Source: Clostridium sp. C2-6-12 (GTDB lineage: Bacteria > Bacillota > Clostridia > Clostridiales > Clostridiaceae). From it: a DNA stretch of 64,000 nucleotides. This document shows positions 37,662 through 47,172 of the stretch, piece after piece (within the stretch, counting starts at the first letter, position 1; the number at the start of each line of letters is the position of its first letter). The position numbers and the translations under genes were made by a program. The DNA lies in NCBI RefSeq assembly GCF_009928485.1, contig NZ_JAABNP010000004.1, positions 186,001 to 250,000 on the forward strand, read 5' to 3'. Below the pieces are notes generated by a model, which was not told the origin of the DNA, ran no database searches, and was given only the letters and a program-made list of their open reading frames with translations.

Positions 37662-39947
37662 TTATTTCTTTTCTATAACATTCAATTCTGTATTAATAAC
37701 AGTTAATAATTCTTTTGGTATATTAAATCTTGATCTCTTAGACATACTATCTATAGTCATTAACCCCATCATAACTTTAAATTGTTGACTTTCAGCTATA
37801 TCTCCAAAATATTTAATAAATACAGCTTTTGCTTCATTATTTTTATAAAGCTCTTCAATTGTATCAAAGGTTGAATAATACCCTTCTTTAATTGCCACTT
37901 CTTGTACATTTGATAAATCGAATTTTTGGAACCAGTTAGTTACATGTGTTTGTTCTTCTGGTTTTTTAAGTACATAGCTTTCATCAGCTTCCTTAACATG
38001 CTTTAAAATCATTTCATCAATATAAGTATTTCCTGCTTCATCAAAAGCTTCTGCCTTAATTTTATTTTCTCCTAAAGTCAACTTAACGGCTTCAAATTTT
38101 TTCATTGGTTCACTGCTATTGATTTCACTTACAAATTCATCATTAACATAAAGTTTAATATGCTTAATATTTGAAAGCACCACTATATCATTCATTTCTT
38201 CATGTCTGTTTACAAATCTACTGCCAGCTAACTTAACAAAATGTTCCTTTGACCAATAAGCTTTGCATAAATAAAATGAATCCTTTTTAAGCTTTCTATC
38301 TATAGTCACTAAGCCTTTTTGATTTCTTCCCTTTTCTCCACCTTCATTTCTTATTTCACTTCCAAAATCGAACATAGCCCATACATATCCACCTAAAATA
38401 AATGATCTTTCATTGAAAGTTTTAAGAGCATTATTTTGGAACAATAATTGATATTCTTCTGTATAATCTTTTACCGTTGGATTATATGAGTGAAGCTTTG
38501 GATTAGTATCAACTCCATATTCTGTAACCATAACTGGTGTATTAGGCCTTACTTTATGGAATTCATCTAATCTTGTTCCTAACTCCTGCATTTCTTTATA
38601 ATACCAACCATAATATAAGTTATATCCTACAAAATCAGTTAATTCGTTTAATGGACTTTCATTAGCTACAGAATGAATATTAGCTTGTGCAATAAATCTG
38701 TTTGAATCTAAATTTTTAGCTATCACTGCAAGTTCTTTTACCATTTCATATATTTGTTCATTTTCTATTGCTATTGTAATTTCATTTTGAACTCCCCAGC
38801 AATAAATTGAACTATGATTATAGGCCTGCTTAATTAATCTTTCTAGTTGTTCCTTAGCATTAGTATTATCCTTATCTGAAGTAGTTGGAACACTTATAAA
38901 TGGAATTTCAGCCCAAACTAATATACCTTCACGGTCGCAAAGACTATAAAAATAATCATTATGTTGATAATGAGCAAGTCTTACAGTATTTGCACCTATT
39001 TCTTTAATAATTGACATATCTAAATCCATATGTTCTTTAGTTAAAGCATTACCTATGCCTGCAAAATCCTGATGACGGCTTACACCATTAAACTTAATAG
39101 CTTTTCCATTTAAAAATACACCTTTATCTGGAGTAATTTCAACTATTCTAAAGCCAATATCTATGCTTCGTTTATCACATATTACTCCTTCACAATATAA
39201 TTCAGCTTCAAATTTATAAAGATAAGGATTTTCTATTCCTTGCCATAACTCAAGGTTATTTATCTCTTCTATTAATTCAAATTCTGCTTCCTTTGAGACC
39301 TCAAGATTAATTGTTTTGTTAAATGTAATATTTTCTTCTTTATCTAATAATTTAAATTCAACTTTAGAAGCTTTAACTTCTGTTAATTCATTTATAATTT
39401 TTCCATTTATCTTTAATTCAAACTTATCTTCCCCAATTCCCTTTTGAGTTAAATATATGCCATCTCTACTATTTTCTAATAAGTCAAAGTGAAGAGCTTC
39501 TAACATTATAAGTTTAACTTCTCGATATATACCTCCGTAAAATGAGAAATCAGCCATAAGAGGATAAACATCATCATGACGACTATTATCCACAGTAATT
39601 GAAATAAGGTTTTCTCCACATCTCAAGAAAGAAGTAATATGAGCCCTAAACATTGAAAATCCACATTTACTTTCCCCTGCTAATTTCCCATTAACATATA
39701 CTTTAGCTACAAGACTTGCTGCTCCTATTTCAATAAATATAAATTTCTCCAGATCTTCCTCTGTTATATTTAGTTTTCTTTGATAACAGCATTCTCCTTT
39801 GAACATACCATCTCCACTTTGTCCATCCACAGCATTAAAACAATGTGGTAAATTAACATTATCGCCTTTATCTATTTCTTTATCTATATAAACTTGGCTA
39901 TTTTCTTTTGTAAATAACCAGTTATCATTTAAATCTATTGTTTTCAT
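37662..39947 (-). CDS. Glycoside hydrolase family 2 (beta-galactosidase/beta-glucuronidase-like)
   Basis: Intracellular GH2 enzyme of 761 residues with no signal peptide. The order is a sugar-binding domain (NWLFTKENSQ, LPHCFNAVDGQSGDGMFKGECCYQR), an immunoglobulin-like domain, and a TIM barrel with FNGVSRHQDFAG, acid/base in CWGVQNEITIA and nucleophile in VMVTEYGVDTN. A C-terminal beta domain follows. It lies 141 bp downstream of the PTS IIC gene on the same strand, with a hairpin between. It may therefore cleave the sugar, or sugar phosphate, that the PTS brings in. The exact glycone is uncertain. Confidence 0.92.
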   Translation of the reverse strand: MKTIDLNDNWLFTKENSQVYIDKEIDKGDNVNLPHCFNAVDGQSGDGMFKGECCYQRKLNITEEDLEKFIFIEIGAASLVAKVYVNGKLAGESKCGFSMFRAHITSFLRCGENLISITVDNSRHDDVYPLMADFSFYGGIYREVKLIMLEALHFDLLENSRDGIYLTQKGIGEDKFELKINGKIINELTEVKASKVEFKLLDKEENITFNKTINLEVSKEAEFELIEEINNLELWQGIENPYLYKFEAELYCEGVICDKRSIDIGFRIVEITPDKGVFLNGKAIKFNGVSRHQDFAGIGNALTKEHMDLDMSIIKEIGANTVRLAHYQHNDYFYSLCDREGILVWAEIPFISVPTTSDKDNTNAKEQLERLIKQAYNHSSIYCWGVQNEITIAIENEQIYEMVKELAVIAKNLDSNRFIAQANIHSVANESPLNELTDFVGYNLYYGWYYKEMQELGTRLDEFHKVRPNTPVMVTEYGVDTNPKLHSYNPTVKDYTEEYQLLFQNNALKTFNERSFILGGYVWAMFDFGSEIRNEGGEKGRNQKGLVTIDRKLKKDSFYLCKAYWSKEHFVKLAGSRFVNRHEEMNDIVVLSNIKHIKLYVNDEFVSEINSSEPMKKFEAVKLTLGENKIKAEAFDEAGNTYIDEMILKHVKEADESYVLKKPEEQTHVTNWFQKFDLSNVQEVAIKEGYYSTFDTIEELYKNNEAKAVFIKYFGDIAESQQFKVMMGLMTIDSMSKRSRFNIPKELLTVINTELNVIEKK

Positions 39948-39981
39948 AACTTTTCCTCCACATATATGAAATTATAAATTC

Positions 39982-40006
39982 AACCACCACTAAAAAAGTG
40001 GTGGTT
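39982..40006 (-). terminator. Hairpin between PTS IIC and GH2 genes
   Basis: AACCACCACT and AGTGGTGGTT form a perfect 10-bp stem around a short A-rich loop. The minus strand continues GAATTTATAATTT, a weak U-rich tail. It could partly terminate PTS transcripts before the GH2 gene. Confidence 0.55.
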
Positions 40007-40088
40007 TAAATTAAGCTTATTTATATAAAAGCTAAGGTATCTAGTCAATAAAGCTCAAATTTGCCAATTATCATACCTAAAGCATTTA

Positions 40089-41357
40089 CTATTGATTTTC
40101 TGTATTTTGTTCTAATTCATAAGCTTCTTTATCTGCTTTTCTGAAGAATGGATACCATACTAACGTTGATAAACCTACAAGTACAACTTGTAATACAGCT
40201 ATTTTCCAGCTTCCTTCTATAAAACCAGTAACTACTATTGGTATTCCACTCATACCTGATATTCCTGCAACTCTTGGAACTATTCCTATTGCTGTTAGAA
40301 AATAAGCAATAGTTAAGTTAATTGCATTCATAAACACAAATGGTATTACAAATTTGAAATTAAAAACAAGAGGTGTACCAAACACTAATGGTTCGCTAAT
40401 TCCAAAAAGAGCTGGTATTGTTGTTAGCTTTCCTAAAGTTTTATATTGTTTACTTTTAGCTGCAAATAACATCAGTAATGCAAATCCAATGGCACTAGCA
40501 GACATTGTATACGTACTCACAAACGCTCTACCTGTTATATTAGGAAGAGCCTCCCCTGCTGAATATGCTGCTAATTGTGCAGCATCCATTGCTGTAAATA
40601 TTGGAAGTACAACTGAATAAATAACCAATGTTCCATGAATACCAAAAAACCATAATACTTGTGCAAATGTCCATAAAATTATTATTGATACAATATTTCC
40701 ACCAACACCTTGTAGTGGAGTTTGAACAAAGTTATATATAAATTGATGCATAGTTTTAAATGAAGTTGCTCCAAAAAGAGCTGCCACAGTCATAAATATG
40801 ATAATAGATACAAAACCAGGTATTAAACTGCTAAAACTATTAGATACAACTGGTGGTACCGTTGAAGGCATCTTAATAGTGATCCCTTTTTGCTTAATAT
40901 ATATGTATACTCTAGTTGATACTATAGCAATAATCATAGCTGAAAATATACCAGGTGCCCCTAACCAGTACATAGAGAGTGTAGTTCCTCCCTTATCTGT
41001 AGTAAACGGCGTTACTATGAAAAAACAAACCAAAGCTAATAGTGATGGCACTGTTCCATCTTCTTTATACTGCTTTGCATAACTGCTTGCTATAGTCACT
41101 CCAAAAACTACAGCTAAAAAATTTGTTGAAAACATTATAGCTGCATTTAATGCATATGCAATTCCTGTTGCCGCAATAAAACTTTTCCACGCTGGAATTG
41201 GCACGTTTAAAAACAATGCAGCAAATGCACCAAAAAGTGTTACTGGCATAGCTACCATCATTCCCCCAGAAATACCATTAGCTAATTTACTTTTTTGAAT
41301 TTTATTTAATACTGGGGATATTTTCTTAGATATAGCTTTTGCATCAAAATTTGACAT
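40089..41357 (-). CDS. PTS lactose/cellobiose-family transporter subunit IIC
   Basis: Membrane channel of a phosphotransferase system, 422 residues, about ten hydrophobic segments. Family marks include LWFFGIHGTLVIYSVVLP, GISEPLVFGTPLVFNFKFVIPF and ISGMSGIPIV. The start follows GAGGAGG. The operon order is IIA-IIB-IIC, followed by the GH2 gene. The beta-glycosidase neighbour suggests a beta-linked disaccharide such as cellobiose or lactose, but members of this family also carry chitobiose and other sugars. Confidence 0.95.
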   Translation of the reverse strand: MSNFDAKAISKKISPVLNKIQKSKLANGISGGMMVAMPVTLFGAFAALFLNVPIPAWKSFIAATGIAYALNAAIMFSTNFLAVVFGVTIASSYAKQYKEDGTVPSLLALVCFFIVTPFTTDKGGTTLSMYWLGAPGIFSAMIIAIVSTRVYIYIKQKGITIKMPSTVPPVVSNSFSSLIPGFVSIIIFMTVAALFGATSFKTMHQFIYNFVQTPLQGVGGNIVSIIILWTFAQVLWFFGIHGTLVIYSVVLPIFTAMDAAQLAAYSAGEALPNITGRAFVSTYTMSASAIGFALLMLFAAKSKQYKTLGKLTTIPALFGISEPLVFGTPLVFNFKFVIPFVFMNAINLTIAYFLTAIGIVPRVAGISGMSGIPIVVTGFIEGSWKIAVLQVVLVGLSTLVWYPFFRKADKEAYELEQNTENQ

Positions 41358-41399
41358 AATAATTCCTCCTCAATAAATATTTATCCTAATTTTTCTCAA

Positions 41400-41705
41400 T
41401 TAATCTAATAATGCAAGTGCATCTTTTAATACTTTTTCACCATTAAGTGTTCCGTAATCCATCATATCTATTACTGCTACTTTAATTCCCTTAGGTTCAT
41501 ATTGCTCTTTCATCTCATCTGCTAAATATTCAATTTGTGGCCCTAAAAGTAAAACTTCTGTTGGTTCCTCATATTCTTCAAATTTTGATTCTGACATAGC
41601 AATAATTTTTGCTTCAATCCCTTGTTTTTCTGCACTTTCTTGCATTCTAGCCATTAAGATGCTTGTTGACATACCTGCTGCACATACTAAAGTTATATAT
41701 CTCAT
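41400..41705 (-). CDS. PTS lactose/cellobiose-family subunit IIB
   Basis: Soluble 101-residue IIB protein that passes phosphate from IIA to the sugar. The phospho-Cys is C8 in ITLVCAAGMSTSILM, followed by the P-loop-like turn. The LLLGPQIEYLADEMK stretch is typical of the CelA/LicB type. AGGAGGACG precedes the start, and it lies 42 bp before the IIC gene. Confidence 0.95.
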   Translation of the reverse strand: MRYITLVCAAGMSTSILMARMQESAEKQGIEAKIIAMSESKFEEYEEPTEVLLLGPQIEYLADEMKEQYEPKGIKVAVIDMMDYGTLNGEKVLKDALALLD

Positions 41706-41779
41706 TTTTTCGTCCTCCTAAAACTTTTTTATTTATATTTTATTTTCATTTGATAACTAAATTTATTTTTCATTAATAA

Positions 41780-42097
41780 TTATTTTCTAAACTCCTCATA
41801 CATTGAAACCATTTCTTTTGCTAAATCTCTTACGGTCATAGCATTCATTAAATGATCCTGAGCATGTATCATTAATAAACTAATTTGTACTCCTTCTCCA
41901 CCTGCTTCTTTTTGAATTAAGCTAGTTTGAAAATTATGGGCTTTATTTAAAGCATCATTTGCTTCCTTTATTTTTTCTTTTGCTAATTCTAAATCTCCTG
42001 CCTTAGCTGCTTTAATAGCTTCCATGGATTTACTTCTTGCATTTCCTCCGTTTACGACTAATTCCATGACTACTTGATCCATTGATAATTCTTCCAT
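41780..42097 (-). CDS. PTS lactose/cellobiose-family subunit IIA
   Basis: Soluble 105-residue helical IIA protein. The phospho-His is H78 in LLMIHAQDHLMNAMT; the N-terminal VMELVVNGGNARS is the usual family motif. It is the first gene of the PTS operon, starting 40 bp after the predicted sigma-54 transcription start, with a GAAGGTGAAG site. Confidence 0.95.
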   Translation of the reverse strand: MEELSMDQVVMELVVNGGNARSKSMEAIKAAKAGDLELAKEKIKEANDALNKAHNFQTSLIQKEAGGEGVQISLLMIHAQDHLMNAMTVRDLAKEMVSMYEEFRK

Positions 42098-42146
42098 GTC
42101 TTCACCTTCTATTTCAATTATTTGATTTGCATCTTACTAATATATA

Positions 42147-42164
42147 AAGCAACTTTCGTGCCAA
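42147..42164 (-). promoter_or_regulatory. Sigma-54 (-24/-12) promoter of the PTS operon
   Basis: On the minus strand TTGGCACGAAAGTTGCTT matches the RpoN consensus TGGCACG-N4-TTGC perfectly, with GG and GC 12 bp apart. It lies 50 bp upstream of the IIA start and directly downstream of the gene for its LevR-type activator. Confidence 0.92.
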
Positions 42165-42245
42165 AGCAAAAAAACTTTTAAAAAAGCTACATATTATTTT
42201 CAAGCTTGTATTTTAGCCGATTTAACTTAACAAAAAAAAGCTTTC

Positions 42246-42308
42246 AAAAAGTAATTTATGTGCTTTACTTTTCGAAAACTTTCTAAAGCACATTGATAAT
42301 GTGCTTTA
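42246..42308. promoter_or_regulatory. Array of alternating inverted repeats: activator site and/or terminator
   Basis: The 10-base word ATGTGCTTTA occurs at 42258-42267, as its complement TAAAGCACAT at 42284-42293, and again within AATGTGCTTTA at 42298-42308. The middle copy can pair with either neighbour. A smaller AAAAAGTAA/TTACTTTT pair covers 42247-42272. The array begins at the activator's stop codon and is centred about 140 bp upstream of the sigma-54 start, an ordinary distance for an enhancer site. A T-run at 42233-42240 could serve minus-strand termination. Confidence 0.55.
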
Positions 42309-44999
42309 TTTTTTTCTCCCCTTCATAGTAAACAGATTCATAAGATAACATATTTCATCATCAGAAATATAAATTGTATACTTGGTATTTAATCTTGAAC
42401 ATTCACTTTTTATTATCCTATATAACTCTGAATTTTCTTTTATATATAAGTCTGTATTTTTATATGCATCTATTTGGCCGTCACCACATAATCTATCAAT
42501 CATTACTGCCATATGAAGAGTTATACCAATGATTGTATTTGAAGTTAGCTTAATATTTAACACTTTAGTAACAGTTGTAGTAAATCTCTTTATATCATTA
42601 AGAACTACCCTTCCTTCAACGTTTTTCAACTGATGTTCCAAAGTTTCTTCCATCTTGGCATAAACTTTTTCCCTATTTATTAAATCCTGTATATTTTCTA
42701 TACAATTTCCCTCAATAACATCATCTAAGTTATATTGCAAATAATCAATCTCCAGCTCAAAAGGACTAACCAAACAAATTATTTCGTATTTATTTGACAA
42801 TTTATCCAGTTTTCTGTATACGCTTTCTTTTCCTATAAAATTAATAGGTACAATTTCTAGAAAATTATTTTCAAATTTCAAGGTTCTTTCTAGTAATATC
42901 TTCATTGTTTTAGCACTGCCTTCACCTGTAGTACATATTGTTACAATTGCTAATTTTCTTTCTTCAGGTGTTTCTGGAATATAATCTAATACATTATTAT
43001 CATATAGATTATTTACCTCTAAGGTGTCTCTATATATTTCATCTAAAGTATATCCAATCATAGCTTTTCTAGTTGCTTCAATGCAATGTAAAGTACTCAC
43101 TAGTGGAATTGTCCTTGTCTTTAATTTAAATTCCTTTTCTATTTCTTTTCCAAAGGTTAATAAAGAACCCATATCTACTAAAAACAAAATATCTGCTTTA
43201 ATTTTATTTTCTCTAATATACTCCTTGGTCTTTTCTAATATAACTTTAGGTTTCTCTTCTATTGGTGCATTTATCCCTTTTGTATATTGTGTACCCAAAA
43301 GCCCATTTACCGCATTGGCCATACATGTAGCCGTTCCTTCGCCATGAGCAATTATTATTACTTTTACATTATCCTGTATGTTTTTAATTTTTTTATTATT
43401 GTAAATTAGAAACATAGTAATAAATCCTGCTTCATCAATAGGAACTTCTATATCTATTGACTCTTCTATTATCTTTAAGGCATCTATTGCAATGTTAAAT
43501 TCTCTACTATAATCTTTTCTTATTTTATTTAAATTAGGATTTTCTATTTTCTTGTTTCTTTTAATTCTATCTATAGAATTACTTATGTGAACTGCTAACC
43601 CATAATATATCTGTTTTTCAAGCTCATGTTGTAATTCTGCTTCACAAAATTTAATTACTTTTTTTATCATAGTCATAATATATGGTTCTATAATATTCTC
43701 TAAATTTGTTGAATGTACATTGTTATGAAATTTAATCATATAATTTTTGAAATATTCGTCTATATCACTTTCCATTTCTTCTTCAAATTGTTTGCCTTCT
43801 ATTCCTTTTGCTTTAAGGTCTCTTGTTTTTGCATCTAGCATTTCATAAATATTAGACTCATATTCACTTTCTTCAAAAATCATTTGCTTTTCATCTTTAT
43901 CAAAGATACAATACCTATTGTTTATATCAATTAGCTTATTCCATAGTTGTCTATGCTCAACTTCTTTATATAAACCTTCTCTAATATATGATTGTAATTC
44001 TAAGCTGCTTATTCTTATTTCATCTTTTCTATTGGAAAGAAACTCCGCATATGCCTTAGCACAGGTAAGCTGAATATCAGATCTCAACTGGCCTATATTA
44101 TTAGGACAATCATAAGATAAAAAAGCTTTCAATGAATTTACTGAAACTTTAATACTCTTTCCTAAACGCCCAGACTCTTCTATCATAAATTGCTTTATAA
44201 GACTAAATCTTTCTTCCATTCCTCTATTTCGTAAAGATGGTATATTTATAACCATTGGGATTCTTCTAGTGAAAGTTTGAAGTAAAGTTGTGTTAGGATC
44301 TTCAGTTGTTGCTGTTATTATAAGTACCTTTGCACTTCTTTCACTATCAGTTTCTCCAAGTCTTCTGTATACTCCTCTGTCCATGAAAGTAAAAAACATT
44401 TCCTGTCCTTCTGCTGGCAGTCTATGAACTTCATCAAGAAATAAGATTCCACCATCAGCTTTTTCTAAAAGACCTACTCTATCAAAATCAGCACCTGTAT
44501 ATGCTCCCTTTTTTATCCCAAACAATTGTCCAAGCAATAATTGAGGATTGTTTGCATAATCAGCACAATTAAAAGTTACAAATGGACTATCTTTAGACTT
44601 TACCTTCATTTCAATTGCATACTTATAAATTAAACCTGCAAAAGTAGACTTCCCAACACCAGTCTCTCCCAGCAACAATATATTCATACCATTAGGTGGA
44701 TATAATATAGCAGCCTTAGCCTGTTCTATTGCTGTATATAAACTAGGATTAGCTTCTGAGAATTGATTTATAATAGGTATTCCAGCTTCTTCTTTTTCAT
44801 CATCAGAAACAGCAATAAATAAGGTTGGTTTTCCTTTTATCTTAATAGCTAGGCCTTGATTCACCAACTTATTTAAATCATTGCTTACATTACCTCTGAT
44901 AAGGTTTAACTCTTCAGCAATTTCCGTTGCAGAACATCCATTGGGATTTGTATTCAATTTTTCTTTAAGCTTCATGAGAATTAATTCAATTCTTTTCAT
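42306..44999 (-). CDS. LevR-type sigma-54-dependent PTS regulator
   Basis: Transcription activator of 897 residues that couples PTS activity to sigma-54 promoters. Order: N-terminal winged-helix region (1-60), AAA+ domain with Walker A GETGVGKS (111-118), sigma-54 loop GAYTGA (165-170) and Walker B ILFLDE (185-190), then a PRD with AVHISNSIDR. An EIIA-Man-like domain follows (VIIIAHGEGTATCMANAV, a phospho-His candidate), then an EIIB-like domain (VTICTTGEGSAKTMK) and a second PRD (LHMAVMIDRLCGD). This matches B. subtilis LevR and clostridial CelR. It is immediately upstream of the PTS genes and their -24/-12 promoter, its obvious target. The GAYTGA loop retains the aromatic-Thr-Gly core. Confidence 0.95.
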   Translation of the reverse strand: MKRIELILMKLKEKLNTNPNGCSATEIAEELNLIRGNVSNDLNKLVNQGLAIKIKGKPTLFIAVSDDEKEEAGIPIINQFSEANPSLYTAIEQAKAAILYPPNGMNILLLGETGVGKSTFAGLIYKYAIEMKVKSKDSPFVTFNCADYANNPQLLLGQLFGIKKGAYTGADFDRVGLLEKADGGILFLDEVHRLPAEGQEMFFTFMDRGVYRRLGETDSERSAKVLIITATTEDPNTTLLQTFTRRIPMVINIPSLRNRGMEERFSLIKQFMIEESGRLGKSIKVSVNSLKAFLSYDCPNNIGQLRSDIQLTCAKAYAEFLSNRKDEIRISSLELQSYIREGLYKEVEHRQLWNKLIDINNRYCIFDKDEKQMIFEESEYESNIYEMLDAKTRDLKAKGIEGKQFEEEMESDIDEYFKNYMIKFHNNVHSTNLENIIEPYIMTMIKKVIKFCEAELQHELEKQIYYGLAVHISNSIDRIKRNKKIENPNLNKIRKDYSREFNIAIDALKIIEESIDIEVPIDEAGFITMFLIYNNKKIKNIQDNVKVIIIAHGEGTATCMANAVNGLLGTQYTKGINAPIEEKPKVILEKTKEYIRENKIKADILFLVDMGSLLTFGKEIEKEFKLKTRTIPLVSTLHCIEATRKAMIGYTLDEIYRDTLEVNNLYDNNVLDYIPETPEERKLAIVTICTTGEGSAKTMKILLERTLKFENNFLEIVPINFIGKESVYRKLDKLSNKYEIICLVSPFELEIDYLQYNLDDVIEGNCIENIQDLINREKVYAKMEETLEHQLKNVEGRVVLNDIKRFTTTVTKVLNIKLTSNTIIGITLHMAVMIDRLCGDGQIDAYKNTDLYIKENSELYRIIKSECSRLNTKYTIYISDDEICYLMNLFTMKGRKK

Positions 45000-45156
45000 A
45001 AATAAAAATCCTCTTTCTTAGTATTACTATAATTTTAAGTATATCATAATTATATGAATACTAAATATGTTATTCTTGCTATGTAACTTGCAAAAACAGC
45101 TTATTCGATCACTCTAGATTTAATTGCTAATATCAGCAATATTTGATTTTAAAAAA

Positions 45157-45211
45157 TTACCACTAAAGTTTTATAATAATTTTTTTAAGTATTATAAAAC
45201 CTTAGTGGTAA
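45157..45211 (-). terminator. Terminator of the system 4 operon
   Basis: TTACCACTAAAGTTTTATAA at 45157-45176 and the following two bases pair with the arm at 45190-45211, 22 bp with a single mismatch. On the minus strand TTTTTT follows. It is a strong intrinsic terminator after the last permease gene. Confidence 0.85.
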
Positions 45212-45250
45212 ATATTTTATCGAGTATAAAATAGATTTCTACAAATGAAT

Positions 45251-46162
45251 TTATCCTTTTACAGCCCCAGCAACTAATCCCTTTTCAATAAATTTTTGCA
45301 AACACATAAATAATACTACTAACGGAATTGACGCTACTATTGAGCCTGCTGCAAATATAGTCCAATGCCTGTTAAAATTCCCACTTATAAACGATCTTAA
45401 TAAGCACATTATAGTTTGGGTTTCCGGAGTGTTTAATATCATGTTAGAAAGAATGAATTCATTATAGGTTCCTTGAACACTAAAGAAAAACATTACTGCT
45501 ATCATTGGTCTTGTGAGTGGAAGTATTATTTTAGTAAATATCTGCCAATGTGTAGCTCCATCAACCTTAGCTGATTCATCTAATTCCCTTGGTATTCCAT
45601 CCATAAAGTTCTTTAAAAGCCATACATTAAAAGCGCTTCCGCCAGCTAAGAATAAAATTAACACAAGCATATTTCCTTGCAATTCAAATTGTGACACAAT
45701 TGCATATATTGCTGATATTGTCATAGTGGACGGAAACATTTGAAGTATTAAAAGAGATAATAATCCATATTTTCTCCCTTTAAATCTCATTCTAGACACT
45801 GCATATGATGCAGTTACTGTCATTACAATTTGTATAATTCCAACCCCTGCGCAAACCGCAAAGGTTCTGCCAAATGCACCAATAAAATCTGTGCTGTCAC
45901 TTGTGAATATTTCTATATAGTTATTGAAAGTTATTTTTTCAGGTATAATTGTTCCATTAAAGAATGCATCACCAGTTCCAAGTGAAGCTCCTATAACACA
46001 TAATATTGGAAAAAATATCACTGCTATAGAAATCCATATAAATAATCTTTGAAACCATAATTCTTTTTTTTCAAAACCAGTTAATTTTTTGCAATATTTA
46101 ATTTTACTAATAGATTCGTTATTAATTTCATTTACATCTAATTGTACTGCGTTTGCCTGCAT
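45251..46162 (-). CDS. ABC sugar permease, MalG type, system 4
   Basis: Permease of 303 residues. A 40-residue cytoplasmic N-terminus precedes six membrane segments. The EAA loop reads ELDESAKVDGATHWQIFTKIILPLTRP and the C-terminus LQKFIEKGLVAGAVKG is characteristic of maltodextrin (MdxG/MalG) systems. The start is ATG 46162, nine bases after CAGGAGGTGG, one base after the MalF-type stop; an earlier GTG would include the ribosome site. Confidence 0.94.
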   Translation of the reverse strand: MQANAVQLDVNEINNESISKIKYCKKLTGFEKKELWFQRLFIWISIAVIFFPILCVIGASLGTGDAFFNGTIIPEKITFNNYIEIFTSDSTDFIGAFGRTFAVCAGVGIIQIVMTVTASYAVSRMRFKGRKYGLLSLLILQMFPSTMTISAIYAIVSQFELQGNMLVLILFLAGGSAFNVWLLKNFMDGIPRELDESAKVDGATHWQIFTKIILPLTRPMIAVMFFFSVQGTYNEFILSNMILNTPETQTIMCLLRSFISGNFNRHWTIFAAGSIVASIPLVVLFMCLQKFIEKGLVAGAVKG

Positions 46163-46163
46163 A

Positions 46164-47087
46164 TTAATCCACCTCCTGAAATGCACCTGTTTTCTTCATT
46201 TGTAACAGACTTAATGTTCCAACTATAATAAATATTAATACACTTAATGTTGCAGAATAATCATATTTAAATGATGATACAGTTAATTTATATGCTGCTC
46301 CTCCAAGTAAATCTGTCGCTCCTGCATAAGGTGTATCTAATCTTGGTGGTCCACCCTCTGTAAGAATATATGCGATCATAAAATTATTAAAGTTAAATGC
46401 AAAGCCTGATATAAGCAAAGGAAGTGATGATGCTGTAATTGATGGCAAAGTAATATATCTAAACCTTGCAAATCTACTTGCTCCGTCAATTTTGGCTGCC
46501 TCATAATAGGATTTATCAACTGCTGACAATGCACCTAAACATACATTCATCATCCAAGGAAACCCTAGCCATAGATTAACCATTATAACTCCAACTCTTG
46601 CCCAAAATACGCTTGTAAGCCATGGAATATTATTATCAATAAGATGGAATTTAGTTAATACTATATTTATTCCACCATAATCTTGATTTAATAATCCAGT
46701 CCATGCAAGCATAGAAATTGTTCCTGGAATTGCCCATGGCAAAATAAGTAATGCTTTATATATATTCCTTTCCCTCATATTTTCATTGCTTAACACTAGT
46801 GCAAATATAAGGCCTATAAGATATGTTCCAAAAGCAGATATAAGTGCAAAAACTATAGTCCAAATAAATACAGGTAAAAATATAGATTTTAAGGGACCTG
46901 TTAATATTTCTTTATAATTTTTGAATCCAACAAAATCATAACTAAGAAGATGGTCCAAGTTAAAATTCGTGAAGCTTATCCATATTGTATAAATAACAGG
47001 TAAAAAGCTTAATATAAATATAGATAACATAAGTGGTGATGAATAAATATATGGCATAAATCTGCTTTTACTTTTAGTTTTTTCCAT
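46164..47087 (-). CDS. ABC sugar permease, MalF type, system 4
   Basis: Permease of 307 residues, six membrane segments. The stretch LPWAIPGTISMLAWTGLLNQDYGGIN is typical of MdxF/MalF from Gram-positive bacteria, and the EAA loop reads YYEAAKIDGASRFARFRYITLPSI. FNNFMIAYILTEGGP also fits maltose-type permeases. GGGAGGAGAG precedes the start. It is cotranscribed with the MalG-type partner and separated from the binding protein by a hairpin. Confidence 0.95.
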   Translation of the reverse strand: MEKTKSKSRFMPYIYSSPLMLSIFILSFLPVIYTIWISFTNFNLDHLLSYDFVGFKNYKEILTGPLKSIFLPVFIWTIVFALISAFGTYLIGLIFALVLSNENMRERNIYKALLILPWAIPGTISMLAWTGLLNQDYGGINIVLTKFHLIDNNIPWLTSVFWARVGVIMVNLWLGFPWMMNVCLGALSAVDKSYYEAAKIDGASRFARFRYITLPSITASSLPLLISGFAFNFNNFMIAYILTEGGPPRLDTPYAGATDLLGGAAYKLTVSSFKYDYSATLSVLIFIIVGTLSLLQMKKTGAFQEVD

Positions 47088-47112
47088 TTTCTCTCCTCCC
47101 TACTACATTCGA

Positions 47113-47161
47113 TTTGCTGCTAAAAAATCATAATATCTATATGTAATTTCGAAGCAGCAAA
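47113..47161 (-). terminator. Attenuator-like inverted repeat between binding protein and permeases, system 4
   Basis: TTTGCTGCT (47113-47121) and AGCAGCAAA (47153-47161) are perfect 9-bp arms starting 12 bp after the binding-protein stop. A T-rich run lies inside the loop side. It is weak as a terminator but occupies the same place as hairpins in the other operons. Confidence 0.45.
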
Positions 47162-47172
47162 TTAATAAATAT

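Noticed and set aside
40354-41082. Two plus-strand frames inside the PTS IIC gene
   Set aside because: Antisense shadows of a complete membrane protein gene; composition reflects complementary codons.
43024-43347. 107-residue plus-strand frame inside the LevR-type gene
   Set aside because: Antisense shadow of a well-conserved gene, no ribosome site, no recognisable family.
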